The position numbers and the translations under genes were made by a program. Below the pieces are notes generated by a model. The model saw only the letters and a program-made list of their open reading frames with translations. It was not told the origin of the DNA and ran no database searches. A stretch of 54,833 nucleotides of DNA from Mangrovicoccus sp. (GTDB taxonomy: Bacteria; Pseudomonadota; Alphaproteobacteria; Rhodobacterales; Rhodobacteraceae), in NCBI GenBank assembly GCA_025800345.1, contig JAOXSB010000163.1, positions 1 through 54,833 on the forward strand, written 5' to 3'. This document shows, in pieces, positions 1-7,393 of this stretch (within the stretch, counting starts at the first letter, position 1; each line of letters begins with the position of its first letter).

Positions 1-659
1 CCTTTCTTTGCCGCCTTGCGCAATTCCGCCATTGCACTCTCTTGGGAGCGGGTTTCCTGAAACTGCTGGGCGATACTGGCATCCAGCCCAAGAAGGTATG
101 AAATCGCGACCTGCTGGTCCCAGTTCTGCTGCGGCCCAGACTGCTGAGTTGGTTGAACGAACCCACCACTTCCTTGTCGGCGTGCAAAGTAAGAAAAGAG
201 TGAACGGAATGTCGGACCGAACCGACTGATGGCATCCGGGTCTGTAGGAAGATCGAACAGCAATGCGCCAAGATCAGCTCGCCAGTTTATGTTCGACAGC
301 ACCAGGTCGCCAGACTTGTTGTCCAACTCGGGCTTGATCGGCCAATGCTCTGTCTCGCCAAGAAGCTTGATGCGCGCTGGTTTCATTCCAGAACGCGCTG
401 CAGAAATCGTATGTCCGCTAATGTCGGTCTGCATCTCGAATGTGTGCTGTTTCAGCTCATCGGAGCGAAAGATGCTATCGGGCTTAGCGTTACCGCCATA
501 TATGAAATGGACAAGCTCAACAAAACTGGTCTTCCCTGCCCCGTTTCGCGTTTGTCGATCTGTTGATTGTGCCGTCTTCTCAGCCAATAGGATATTGAGA
601 CCTGGCCCAAAATTGAGTGTCTTGAAACTGTCCAAATCACTTGTGAGATTGTGGATCAT
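1..659 (-). CDS. DUF2326-type ABC/SMC-like ATPase of an ABC-3C system (partial, 3' end beyond window)
   Basis: The reading frame begins at an ATG at 659 and runs off the left edge, so only about 219 N-terminal residues are visible. The start (MIHNLTSDLDSFKTLNFGPG) is followed by a P-loop reading RNGAGKTSFVEL at about residues 43-54. This fits the N-terminal half of an SMC/RecN-like ABC ATPase of the DUF2326 kind, whose coiled coil and signature/Walker B half would lie outside the window. Its ATG overlaps the stop of the upstream gene (ATGA), so the genes are translationally coupled. In ABC-3C conflict systems such an ATPase acts with a small middle component and a protein carrying an effector domain and a C-terminal domain, both of which lie immediately upstream. 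The P-loop is seen directly; the family comes from pattern recall and context. Confidence 0.75.
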   Translation of the reverse strand, partial: MIHNLTSDLDSFKTLNFGPGLNILLAEKTAQSTDRQTRNGAGKTSFVELVHFIYGGNAKPDSIFRSDELKQHTFEMQTDISGHTISAARSGMKPARIKLLGETEHWPIKPELDNKSGDLVLSNINWRADLGALLFDLPTDPDAISRFGPTFRSLFSYFARRQGSGGFVQPTQQSGPQQNWDQQVAISYLLGLDASIAQQFQETRSQESAMAELRKAAKK

Positions 660-901
660 AACACGCCCTTGCGAAGTAGGCCGTTTTCAAAACTCACCGC
701 TTTGGTAATAAACAAAAGATCTAGGGCGAGGATAAACCAATCATAGTTTATTGGAGCCCCACCCACCGCTTCACCGCGCTGCTTGCGCACCTCGTCCCAC
801 GCCCGTGAAACCGTCATGGGTTCCTTCATGCACGCAAGTATATCGGCGCCCACGGTGAGGAGCGCGCGTTCAGGGCGGATATGTTTGGTTGGTAGGATCA
901 T
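656..901 (-). CDS. ABC-3C middle component, MC6-like small protein
   Basis: This 81-residue soluble protein starts MILPTKHIRPERALLTVGAD and contains a central VSRAWDEVRKQR segment. I recognise this as the pattern of the short middle component (MC6 type) of ABC three-component systems. Its role in the family is to bridge the ATPase and the effector/CTD protein. It overlaps both neighbours by ATGA junctions (with the upstream gene at 898-901 and the downstream ATPase at 656-659), so stoichiometric co-translation is likely. There is no signal peptide or membrane segment. The family call rests on recalled motifs and on the perfect operon context. Confidence 0.7.
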   Translation of the reverse strand: MILPTKHIRPERALLTVGADILACMKEPMTVSRAWDEVRKQRGEAVGGAPINYDWFILALDLLFITKAVSFENGLLRKGVL

Positions 902-1809
902 GCGTCTGCCTCTTCCTCCACATAATCCTCAAAAATGTCGCAACGCTCGAAGAAATACGACATGACGGCCAAAACAGCGGCCTGATGCTGCGGCGTTCCG
1001 CCCATCCCGCCCGCGAAGTGTTGAAGCTCCATGAAAATATGTTCGGCGGTATGACCCTGCTGTTTCAAGTCCTGATACCGATCACGGAAGCCCTGAGCAA
1101 TCTCTTCGCCAAAATCCGGATTTGGAAACTGGTTGAAGAAGTCCTCGACCAGCCTCTCTCTACGACGCCCCTGACGGAGAAGTTCTGCAGCATCATCAGA
1201 AAGATCGTTTGCCTTCAGTTTTGACGCAGAAGGTGCCGCCAGGGGCGCGCTTTCGTCCGGATCAAGCCGCTGAATAACCATTACGACAGGTCGCAATGCC
1301 TCAAAATCGAGTTGCGCAAGTGTGCGTTGTGTTGGAGCCGGGCCGAACAAGTCTTCAAGTTGAGAAGGCGTCAAAGACATCGTGATTTCGAAAATCTCGG
1401 GATAGCTCATTTGGCCCAGCGATACGTTCGGGTTTGCCTTGCCAAGGTCTATCAACTGCTGAACCGCATCGGCAGGAAGGCCATCGTCGTCGTTGTGAAC
1501 AAAAGACCAACGCTCCATACGCGGGCCCCAATGGATGACTGCACCATTGAAATCTTCATCGACCTTCGCCTGAAGCTTATCGAGTTTTGTTGTCTTCGGC
1601 GCATAGCACTGGAAAACCGTTTTATCGCTCGCGCGATAACCATCGCATTTTAGGTCGCCTTTGTTTCCATATGGCCGCACCGCTTGGAAATCACCCGTGA
1701 AGGCATGCCCCATGATCCGCGAGAACAGATCCTCGAACGCCTTTCCTTGACTCTCAAGAAAAGCGATGCGGAACTTCAGTTGAAAAAAATGTCTTTGAAG
1801 CTCATCCAC
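898..1809 (-). CDS. ABC-3C effector: nuclease-like N-terminus plus C-terminal ABC-3C domain
   Basis: A 303-residue protein starting at a GTG that shares its G with the TAG stop of the upstream recombinase gene. The N-terminal ~110 residues (FEDLFSRIMGHAFTGDF, then YGNKGDLKCDGY and VFQCYAPK) have the E...GxxGD.kcDGy...QCYAPK layout of restriction-endonuclease-fold domains, with candidate catalytic acids and the lysine of the APK segment. The C-terminal ~120 residues (LLRQGRRRERLVEDFFNQFP ... ERCDIFEDY) match my recollection of ABC-3C C-terminal domains that dock to the ATPase complex. The likely role is DNA cleavage licensed by the ATPase during phage or plasmid attack; this is inference. The stop overlaps the MC6 start. 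Confidence 0.7.
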   Translation of the reverse strand: MDELQRHFFQLKFRIAFLESQGKAFEDLFSRIMGHAFTGDFQAVRPYGNKGDLKCDGYRASDKTVFQCYAPKTTKLDKLQAKVDEDFNGAVIHWGPRMERWSFVHNDDDGLPADAVQQLIDLGKANPNVSLGQMSYPEIFEITMSLTPSQLEDLFGPAPTQRTLAQLDFEALRPVVMVIQRLDPDESAPLAAPSASKLKANDLSDDAAELLRQGRRRERLVEDFFNQFPNPDFGEEIAQGFRDRYQDLKQQGHTAEHIFMELQHFAGGMGGTPQHQAAVLAVMSYFFERCDIFEDYVEEEADA

Positions 1810-2372
1810 TACTGGGTTCCTCCAATAGCGCGTTGAATTGTGCTTCGGTTCACCCCGAGTATTTCTGCCATGCCTGTTACGGTCTCTTGCTTTGCCGATA
1901 TTGCGGCCTTCGCGTGCTGGATCTGTGCAGGTGTCAGCGCCGGTGGACGGCCAAGACGCTTGCCGCGCTTTTTCGCGACTGCTAGGCCAGCTTTCGTACG
2001 TTCCTGGATCAAATCCCGCTCGAACTCAGCCAATGCCCCCATAATGTGGAATACCAGCCGACCGCCTGCTGTCGTTGTGTCTATCCCGTCCGTCAGGCTA
2101 CGGAATTCGATACCGCGATCACCGAACAACTTCAGAAGGTGGATCAAGTCAGCGATGGATCGTCCTACCCTGTCCAGCTTCCAGACAATCAGCAAGTCAC
2201 CCTTGCCAAGAAGATCCATCGCTTCGGAAAAACCGGTTCGGCTCTGAGCTGCTGTTGTTCCGCTTTTGGCCTGATCTGTTATGATGCGATCACATCCGGC
2301 TTCGGTCAGCGCCTCGACCTGTAAGTCTAGGTTCTGTTCTTCTGTAGATACTCGTGCGTAGCCGATTTTCAT
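1809..2372 (-). CDS. Serine recombinase, resolvase/invertase family (Tn3 resolvase-like)
   Basis: A 187-residue protein; the ATG at 2372 is preceded by AGGA at good spacing and gives the family-typical start MKIGYARVST, with catalytic Ser9. The catalytic domain continues through DRIITDQAKSG, LLIVWKLDRVGRS and GALAEFERDLIQERT, and a C-terminal helix-turn-helix (GMAEILGVNRSTIQRAI) is present. The length is normal for a small resolvase. The expected role is site-specific recombination between res sites, or resolution or inversion of element DNA. The gene is the first of the operon encoding the ABC-3C proteins and overlaps the next gene by one base. The upstream gap holds nested inverted repeats that could be its binding region. 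It could be a leftover of a Tn3-like element or a co-opted part of the defence operon. Confidence 0.88.
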   Translation of the reverse strand: MKIGYARVSTEEQNLDLQVEALTEAGCDRIITDQAKSGTTAAQSRTGFSEAMDLLGKGDLLIVWKLDRVGRSIADLIHLLKLFGDRGIEFRSLTDGIDTTTAGGRLVFHIMGALAEFERDLIQERTKAGLAVAKKRGKRLGRPPALTPAQIQHAKAAISAKQETVTGMAEILGVNRSTIQRAIGGTQ

Positions 2373-2687
2373 GGAATCCTTTTGCACGAGGTTTTTGCGG
2401 CAGTCCAGTACAATTGGAATCAAAGACTTAGCGGTAATGCGAAATGTGCCGCAAAAAGGGTCATTATTGCGGCACTGAAACGATAATTACCGTTCGACTA
2501 GAAAGCAGCAAAAGCCGAGAAAAGCCCATTTTTGACAAAAGCTGCGACCCTCGCGAATGACCGGTCTTCAGCAGACGGCCCAAAATGTGACAAAATCAAG
2601 TGAGTTTCACCAAGGGTTTTTGTCTCTGAGTTTTGTCAGTGCGTTTATGGCGTCAGCGTCATCAGGGTCGGGGGCCATTCAGATTGG
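2373..2687. repeat. Candidate res/operator region upstream of the resolvase gene
   Basis: This gene-free stretch has visible symmetry. A perfect inverted repeat GTGCCGCAA (2446-2454) / TTGCGGCAC (2467-2475) sits inside a second pair CGGTAAT (2432-2438) / ATTACCG (2486-2492). A further TTGCGGCA lies at 2395-2402, close to the resolvase start. Further left, TGACAAAA occurs at 2534-2541 and 2588-2595 and inverted at 2631-2638. Small resolvases normally bind a multi-subsite res region next to their own gene, so this is the obvious candidate, possibly doubling as operator for the operon. The spacing does not match a canonical Tn3 res layout by eye, so the call is tentative. Confidence 0.4.
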
Positions 2688-3506
2688 CTAACCAAGCCCC
2701 CAGATCATAGACTCGAAGTCAAGGCGATAAATTGATTTTAGCGGTTCCCTGACTTCAATTTCGATATCCTGACCAACGCCGTACTCAATTGTCAAATTTT
2801 TGGGTAAGATTGCCGGTCCGACAAGATAGTGCATCCAAAAATCCAATATCTGTTTGTCTGGAGTCATGATCATAGCCATAGGGACTACAAAGGCTTCGCC
2901 AGGTCCAAGGTCAGGTAGTGCAATGTCGCTGCGTATCGGACGCACATCGCCCACCTCTAGAAGGCATTCACCACCATCGTACTCATATAAGCAACCATCC
3001 TTTATGAGCTCATAGCCATAGTGAAACTGGAATATCTCCCGTGTAGTGCGGTCAAGTTCAAAGCGATCGACGGATAAATTGCCTGACTGCACCGGAACAT
3101 CACCGTGGTTCTTCACGACTAAGCCGAGGATGTAGCGCGTGTACGAGGACACGCAGCCACGCTCCGGGCAAATTTGCTGCGCGGTAAGGCGGGCATTCAC
3201 GCTCTCTAGGAGAGTCGCAGAGTAATCAGTTTCGTCCTGAACTGCTTCGGTCAACACTTCAGTCCGTAGGAATTTTAACCCGGCGAGAATCGCGAGGTCT
3301 TCCGAAGATTCCGCTTCTCCATCAACGATGGTGAGCGGCATCGCGATATAGGAAGCGACTATGGCAGGCGCGTCTTCTGGAGGCGCGCAGCACCAGGCAT
3401 AAATCTTTTCGCCTATACCGATCGAGCTGGCTGCCAAGCCGAGGACAAACGCCACCGCCGTCAAGAACCACCCTGGCTTGAACTTGCTTTCTGGGCCTTC
3501 TTCCAC
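2688..3506 (-). CDS. Unidentified membrane-anchored protein
   Basis: I do not recognise the family. The 272-residue product has one hydrophobic segment at about residues 14-32 (FLTAVAFVLGLAASSIGIG) after a short charged N-terminus, then a long, mostly beta-like, non-cytoplasmic-looking domain with several cysteines (CC, C..C, a CLYEYDGGECL loop). It therefore looks like a single-pass protein with a large periplasmic domain. The GTG start at 3506 has no strong ribosome binding site; a GAGG lies farther upstream, so the exact start is uncertain. It stands alone between the ABC-3C operon and the lanthipeptide locus, on the same strand as the nearest precursor gene but 244 bases away, so it need not belong to either. 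Confidence 0.55.
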   Translation of the reverse strand: MEEGPESKFKPGWFLTAVAFVLGLAASSIGIGEKIYAWCCAPPEDAPAIVASYIAMPLTIVDGEAESSEDLAILAGLKFLRTEVLTEAVQDETDYSATLLESVNARLTAQQICPERGCVSSYTRYILGLVVKNHGDVPVQSGNLSVDRFELDRTTREIFQFHYGYELIKDGCLYEYDGGECLLEVGDVRPIRSDIALPDLGPGEAFVVPMAMIMTPDKQILDFWMHYLVGPAILPKNLTIEYGVGQDIEIEVREPLKSIYRLDFESMIWGLG

Positions 3507-3750
3507 TTCGCGATCAGCCAGAACTAAGCCTCCCTCGCTCTGCCTAACCTACTGCAAATCATCCCAAACCTAAAAACGTTGATCGACGGTCATACCTCAT
3601 GGGTTTCTGTCCCCGGCGAAACCGACCACTTTTGGCCGCAAATGCTAACTGATGTCATTACCTGAAGAGCAAGTAGAGAACTTTCCCGCCGCTTGTTTGG
3701 TTAGCGAGGATCTATAGGTACATGAAAGCGAACCGCAGCTAGGCATCTGG

Positions 3751-3975
3751 CTATGCCAGAGTTATACCGGTCCATGCGCAAGTGTATGAACATGAACTCG
3801 CGAGTTGTATACCGTCAAGATTGATTTCACGGGCAACATCTTCAGCAAGCTCAGGCGATAGCCCTTGTGATTTGAGCGTATCAATAGGTTCATTCTTTAG
3901 CTTCGATCTAAAATCTGTATCTGCAAGCGCGAGCTTGATGACCTCTTCAGCAATTTTTTTCTGCATCATCTTCAA
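3751..3975 (-). CDS. Lanthipeptide precursor 1 (NHLP/Nif11-like leader)
   Basis: A 74-residue peptide with a charged helical leader carrying FRSKLKNEP (residues 22-30) and LSPELAEDVAREI, then a short C-terminal core with two cysteines (C62, C66) among Ser/Thr residues (S60, S61, S63, T65, T69, T72), ending TLA. The leader resembles NHLP/Nif11-type RiPP leaders, and its FR[S/T][K/R]LKNEP block is repeated in the second precursor nearby. Modification by the adjacent lanthionine synthetase is expected: dehydration of Ser/Thr, then thioether rings to C62 and C66. The start is a TTG at 3975 with GAGG about six bases upstream; the ATG at 3969 is the alternative. It lies 13 bases after the RibF-like gene, hence co-transcribed with it. 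Final ring pattern and cleavage site are unknown. Confidence 0.75.
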   Translation of the reverse strand: MKMMQKKIAEEVIKLALADTDFRSKLKNEPIDTLKSQGLSPELAEDVAREINLDGIQLASSCSYTCAWTGITLA

Positions 3976-3988
3976 CTACATCCTCGAC

Positions 3989-4717
3989 CTAAAATTCACC
4001 CGGTCCTTTTATCACAGATAACAGGCCATGGCCACTTGTAAGAGGCTCATCGAAGTCTGGCACTCCGCTCTTAACAGAAAACTTCGTTAATGCTCCATCC
4101 TTATGATATCTGCCAACATAATTCCCATCAGCCCATTCAAGGCTGCGGCTCACCTGCCAATCAAGGGTAGGATAGTAACCAGTAGCTTCGTGAAACCTAG
4201 AAATACTTCCGCGGCGCAAAGCTTCGAAGACTTCCGTTCGGTGATATCTTTCCTTCATTTTTGGCAGCACACAGACTTTACAGGATGAACCTTCGAACCT
4301 TTTCTTTAGTCCTGCCAAAGAACCCTCTTTACCTCGTCCAATCGTTTGGTTTTGGCGCAACCATAACTCCCGGACTGAACATACACTGTTCAGGAGTTCA
4401 AAAAACACACCTGGCGAAGCTTCCAGGTCAGCCGCTGTCATACGGCATAGTACAACATTTTGCCCCGAATGATGCCGGATGCGATCAATGAGTTGTTCTA
4501 GGCCCTCAACATATGGAAGGTCGCAATCACCGTTTGCTTGACGCAGCAGAACGAATGGAGACGGGTACAACAGACAAACCACTGGCTTGAAATTTGATTT
4601 TTTTTCAAAGTCTTGAAGCAGTTCTGTATGATGAGAAATCCATGGAAAGAAGCTTCCTATATACAATGAGCACGGTTCCGGTGTGCCCTCAAATTTTGGA
4701 ACAAGACAAACATCCAT
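3989..4717 (-). CDS. RibF-like nucleotidyltransferase with degenerate HxGH motif, lanthipeptide-associated
   Basis: A 242-residue protein that follows the layout of the FMN adenylyltransferase half of bifunctional RibF: an N-terminal LYIGSFFPWISHHTELL where RibF has GNFDGVHxGH, then a strand and YPSPFVLLR (RibF: F.PHP...L), ASPGVFFELLNSV (RibF: SPEEFV..L), ELWLRQNQTIGRGKEGSL (RibF: vVGeDFrFGrgr.G) and TEVFEALRRGSISRFHEATG (RibF: TRIReAL..GD...A...LG). The first His-Gly of the nucleotide-binding motif and the SST-R motif are not conserved, so adenylyltransferase activity is doubtful or altered. It is encoded divergently from precursor 2 and the synthetase and directly upstream of precursor 1, which ties it to the lanthipeptide. 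It could install or bind a nucleotide or flavin cofactor, or act as a leader-binding scaffold; the role is unknown. Confidence 0.6.
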   Translation of the reverse strand: MDVCLVPKFEGTPEPCSLYIGSFFPWISHHTELLQDFEKKSNFKPVVCLLYPSPFVLLRQANGDCDLPYVEGLEQLIDRIRHHSGQNVVLCRMTAADLEASPGVFFELLNSVCSVRELWLRQNQTIGRGKEGSLAGLKKRFEGSSCKVCVLPKMKERYHRTEVFEALRRGSISRFHEATGYYPTLDWQVSRSLEWADGNYVGRYHKDGALTKFSVKSGVPDFDEPLTSGHGLLSVIKGPGEF

Positions 4718-4785
4718 GATGTACTTTCGCTTGATATTATGGAAAACTATGGACTAACTTTAAGCAATAGACGAGGGAGATTTTT
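4718..4785. promoter_or_regulatory. Divergent promoter region of the lanthipeptide locus
   Basis: Only 68 bases separate the leftward RibF-like/precursor 1 pair from the rightward precursor 2/synthetase pair, so both promoters must overlap here or lie partly inside the genes. The stretch is AT-rich, includes TTGATA-like and TATGG elements, and ends in GAGGGAGA five bases before the ATG of precursor 2, a strong ribosome binding site suited to high precursor expression. No clear operator palindrome is visible. The promoter call rests on the divergent arrangement. Confidence 0.5.
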
Positions 4786-5022
4786 ATGTCTGATTTAGAA
4801 GAAGCACGTTCAAAGGCTAACGCCATCATCCTGAAAGCTCTAGGCGATGAAGATTTTCGAACACGTCTGAAGAATGAGCCAATGGCAACCATGAAGGACG
4901 AAGGCGTAGAGGAGAAGCTCGCAGAAGAGCTTGGCATGGAACTTAAGGTCGACGGCGAACCTATCATTACAGCATGTATCGCTTTATCATGCAGCTTCCT
5001 TAGCTCTGTCACACTGGCTTAG
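4786..5022 (+). CDS. Lanthipeptide precursor 2 (NHLP/Nif11-like leader)
   Basis: A 78-residue peptide with a long acidic helical leader containing FRTRLKNEP (residues 24-32), nearly identical to the block in precursor 1, followed by EEKLAEELGMELKVDGEP. The C-terminal core holds two cysteines (C64, C69) with T62, S68, S70, S73, S74 and T76, and ends in the same TLA as precursor 1. A strong Shine-Dalgarno (GAGGGAGA) precedes the ATG. The synthetase gene starts 20 bases downstream, the normal lanA-lanL order. The leader should be recognised by the synthetase and the core converted to a one- or two-ring lanthipeptide. No double-glycine cleavage site and no dedicated protease or exporter gene is seen nearby. 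Confidence 0.78.
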   Translation: MSDLEEARSKANAIILKALGDEDFRTRLKNEPMATMKDEGVEEKLAEELGMELKVDGEPIITACIALSCSFLSSVTLA

Positions 5023-5042
5023 GATCGCATCAGAAAGTCTGA

Positions 5043-7379
5043 ATGCTAAACTGTTCATTTGACGCACCTGATCTGTTCAAGGAAACGAGCATTTCAGGAA
5101 TATACAGATGTGTCGCCCCCTCGCTCATCCCGCCCGGAAACTTTCGGGCTTGGAAAATCCACATATCTTCACGAACTGATACTGCGTCCGCCACCTTGGA
5201 TACGGTTTGGCGATCTGCAGCTATGCTTCAGTATTCCTTCAAATATGTAGCAAATTCTGATGATTTGGCTTCTTTGAATGAAGGCAACTTCGGGCTATCC
5301 CAAGTAGGAAAGTTTGTGACGATCTACCCTTCCTCTTCAATTCATCTAGAAGAGATAGTCTCCGATCTAACGAGCCGTTTGCCATCAACACACTCTCCTA
5401 GGGTTCCATTTGATTATCAACTCGCGAGCCATACTAACGTTTTTCTAAGGTATGGTGCTTTCAACTACCTCCCAATTAGAGAGCCCATTGGAGCGATCGC
5501 CCCAGCTTGGGTGGACGAGCGTGGAGACGCCATTCCCGACAGCAGAACATCTGCTTGCCCCGACGATGCACTCCTACAACTGAAAAATCACGGGATAGAT
5601 GTTCTTGCGAAGTGTAACCCACCTTTGCTTCAGAAGCGGTATGTGGCGACTGACCTGCTCCACCATGGCCCTCGCGGGAGCATCTTTCTTGGTGTAGACA
5701 CGGAAAAACTCTCTCAGGTGATCATCAAATCAGCGCACAGGTTAGATCGCATCAGTGAGCGCGACGGAAGAAGTTCCTATGACCGCCTCAAACATGAATA
5801 CCGTGCCCTATCCAATGCCTTTGAGTTGGGTATCTCACCGCAACCATATCTTTGCGAGGAGCAGGACGATTCTGCATTCTTGGTGATGGAGTACTTGGAA
5901 GGCACATCACTGCAGTCCCATATCCAGAAACGCCTCCTCTCTTGCCAAGAACCAGACCTCCATTTTGCCCGTAGTACATTCGATAAGCTCGTGGAAATCA
6001 ATGAAGCTCTTAGAAAGATTGGCATTCATCATGGAGATCTAAGCCCTCGAAACATAATTCTGTCACCGCAAGGTATGAAAATTATCGACTTTGAGCATGT
6101 CGTTTTTTCTGACGATCTAGCTTCGGGCGTTTGGGCGAGCGGCACCCCAGGCTTCTCAATGAAGCCAAAATTCGTCACATCTCAAACTGAGCTAGATGAA
6201 AGATGTCGATATAGTTTGGAAAGCATATTCTACTTTCTGGCCACAGGTAAGGACGGGTTGGGGAGTTTCCGAAATGCAAGTGAGGCGATTAAATGGGTGA
6301 GAAACCTTAGTAAGTTACCTCAGAATGACACAGAGCGCGTATCTTTACTCACAAGCTCGAAAGGTATGGCAGTTACCGAAGCAACTCACCATTTTCGGTC
6401 TGATGGGACATCGCTTTATGATGGCTTGTCAGGAAAAATATTTGCTTATCAATATCTAAACTGCACCTCGCAAACTCATGAACCGACATCAAACGCAGTC
6501 AAACTTGTAAAAAAACTTCGAGAAACGCCTCTACACCCTGGATTCTACGTGGGTGGCTTAGGTGTGGCGCATATTCTGCGACATTTTCTTGGTTCGCCCG
6601 ATGAAGCAGAAGTAGTAGAAAAAGAGGCATTTAATATACCCAACGCATCGCCCGACTTTCTAAATGGAAGAGCGGGTCAACTACGATATTTTTGCACAAA
6701 GTACCTTGCGGCAAAGGATACCGAAGACCTACTCACAGCAAAGCAGCTCGCAGAACGTCTCTGTGAAGAATACTCACACAACGAGGCAGGGTGGAAGATA
6801 CCTCAAGGTTACGGCGACCTGTCCAACAAAACTCATGTTGGCTATGCTCATGGAGCGGCCGGCATTGTTGACTGCCTGATTGACTACTATCGCATTTCTA
6901 GATGCTCCAAGTGCCTTGAAATAATTCGACACTTTGAATCCTCGCTCGCATCAAGATTTGAGATTCGTTCGGAAATGTGGACTTGGCCGGAGGGAGGACG
7001 CGATGGCGGCGGAGCGAGTTGGTGCCATGGCGCCGTCGGTATCGGGAGATTTTATCTGGGCTATTCTTGTTTGGATCAAAATCGCGCAAGTCTTATTGCT
7101 GAAGCGATATCAAAGTACCTGTTCGAGAATGCGAGATGGCAAGGGGTTCATTATTGCCACGGCTTAGCGGGAACTATTGATTTTCTTGTAGATACCGCCA
7201 AAATTTTTCGGAGCAGCACTAACATCCGAAGAGCAGCTTCGCTTTCTAATGACGCCATGGCGTTGATGCGCAGCGCTGAACTCCCATCAGACTCATTGTT
7301 CACAGGTGAACTGGGTCTAGCCTTGGTAACCGCAAAGCAAAAATATGGGCTGAGCGCTGATTTACTGCGTATGAAATAA
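5043..7379 (+). CDS. Class IV-like lanthionine synthetase (lyase-kinase-cyclase, LanL/LanKC family)
   Basis: A 778-residue three-domain enzyme. Residues ~1-200 correspond to the phosphoSer/Thr lyase region. Residues ~200-460 form a Ser/Thr kinase domain with a VIIK lysine (K229), catalytic loop HGDLSPRN (D332, N337) and a DFE metal motif (D349). Residues ~490-778 form a LanC-like cyclase with YAHG (H603), WCHG (C661) and YCHG (C705, H706). The last two supply the Cys-Cys-His zinc ligands that class III enzymes lack, hence the class IV-like call. It should phosphorylate and eliminate precursor Ser/Thr, then catalyse Cys addition, in the cytoplasm. The C-terminus ends soon after the SLFTGELGLALV block, about where LanC domains end. 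It lies 20 bases after precursor 2. Base composition is clearly lower in GC than the chromosome to the right. Confidence 0.85.
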   Translation: MLNCSFDAPDLFKETSISGIYRCVAPSLIPPGNFRAWKIHISSRTDTASATLDTVWRSAAMLQYSFKYVANSDDLASLNEGNFGLSQVGKFVTIYPSSSIHLEEIVSDLTSRLPSTHSPRVPFDYQLASHTNVFLRYGAFNYLPIREPIGAIAPAWVDERGDAIPDSRTSACPDDALLQLKNHGIDVLAKCNPPLLQKRYVATDLLHHGPRGSIFLGVDTEKLSQVIIKSAHRLDRISERDGRSSYDRLKHEYRALSNAFELGISPQPYLCEEQDDSAFLVMEYLEGTSLQSHIQKRLLSCQEPDLHFARSTFDKLVEINEALRKIGIHHGDLSPRNIILSPQGMKIIDFEHVVFSDDLASGVWASGTPGFSMKPKFVTSQTELDERCRYSLESIFYFLATGKDGLGSFRNASEAIKWVRNLSKLPQNDTERVSLLTSSKGMAVTEATHHFRSDGTSLYDGLSGKIFAYQYLNCTSQTHEPTSNAVKLVKKLRETPLHPGFYVGGLGVAHILRHFLGSPDEAEVVEKEAFNIPNASPDFLNGRAGQLRYFCTKYLAAKDTEDLLTAKQLAERLCEEYSHNEAGWKIPQGYGDLSNKTHVGYAHGAAGIVDCLIDYYRISRCSKCLEIIRHFESSLASRFEIRSEMWTWPEGGRDGGGASWCHGAVGIGRFYLGYSCLDQNRASLIAEAISKYLFENARWQGVHYCHGLAGTIDFLVDTAKIFRSSTNIRRAASLSNDAMALMRSAELPSDSLFTGELGLALVTAKQKYGLSADLLRMK

Positions 7380-7393
7380 TTTTCGCCTGTACT

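Noticed and set aside
229-708. Plus-strand open frames in the first 700 bases
   Set aside because: The opposite strand encodes a P-loop ATPase whose start overlaps the MC6 stop, so the plus-strand frames are shadows.
2688-3506. Membrane-anchored protein as the lanthipeptide exporter
   Set aside because: It has a single hydrophobic segment, no ABC transporter or peptidase motif, and is separated from the precursor gene by 244 bases.
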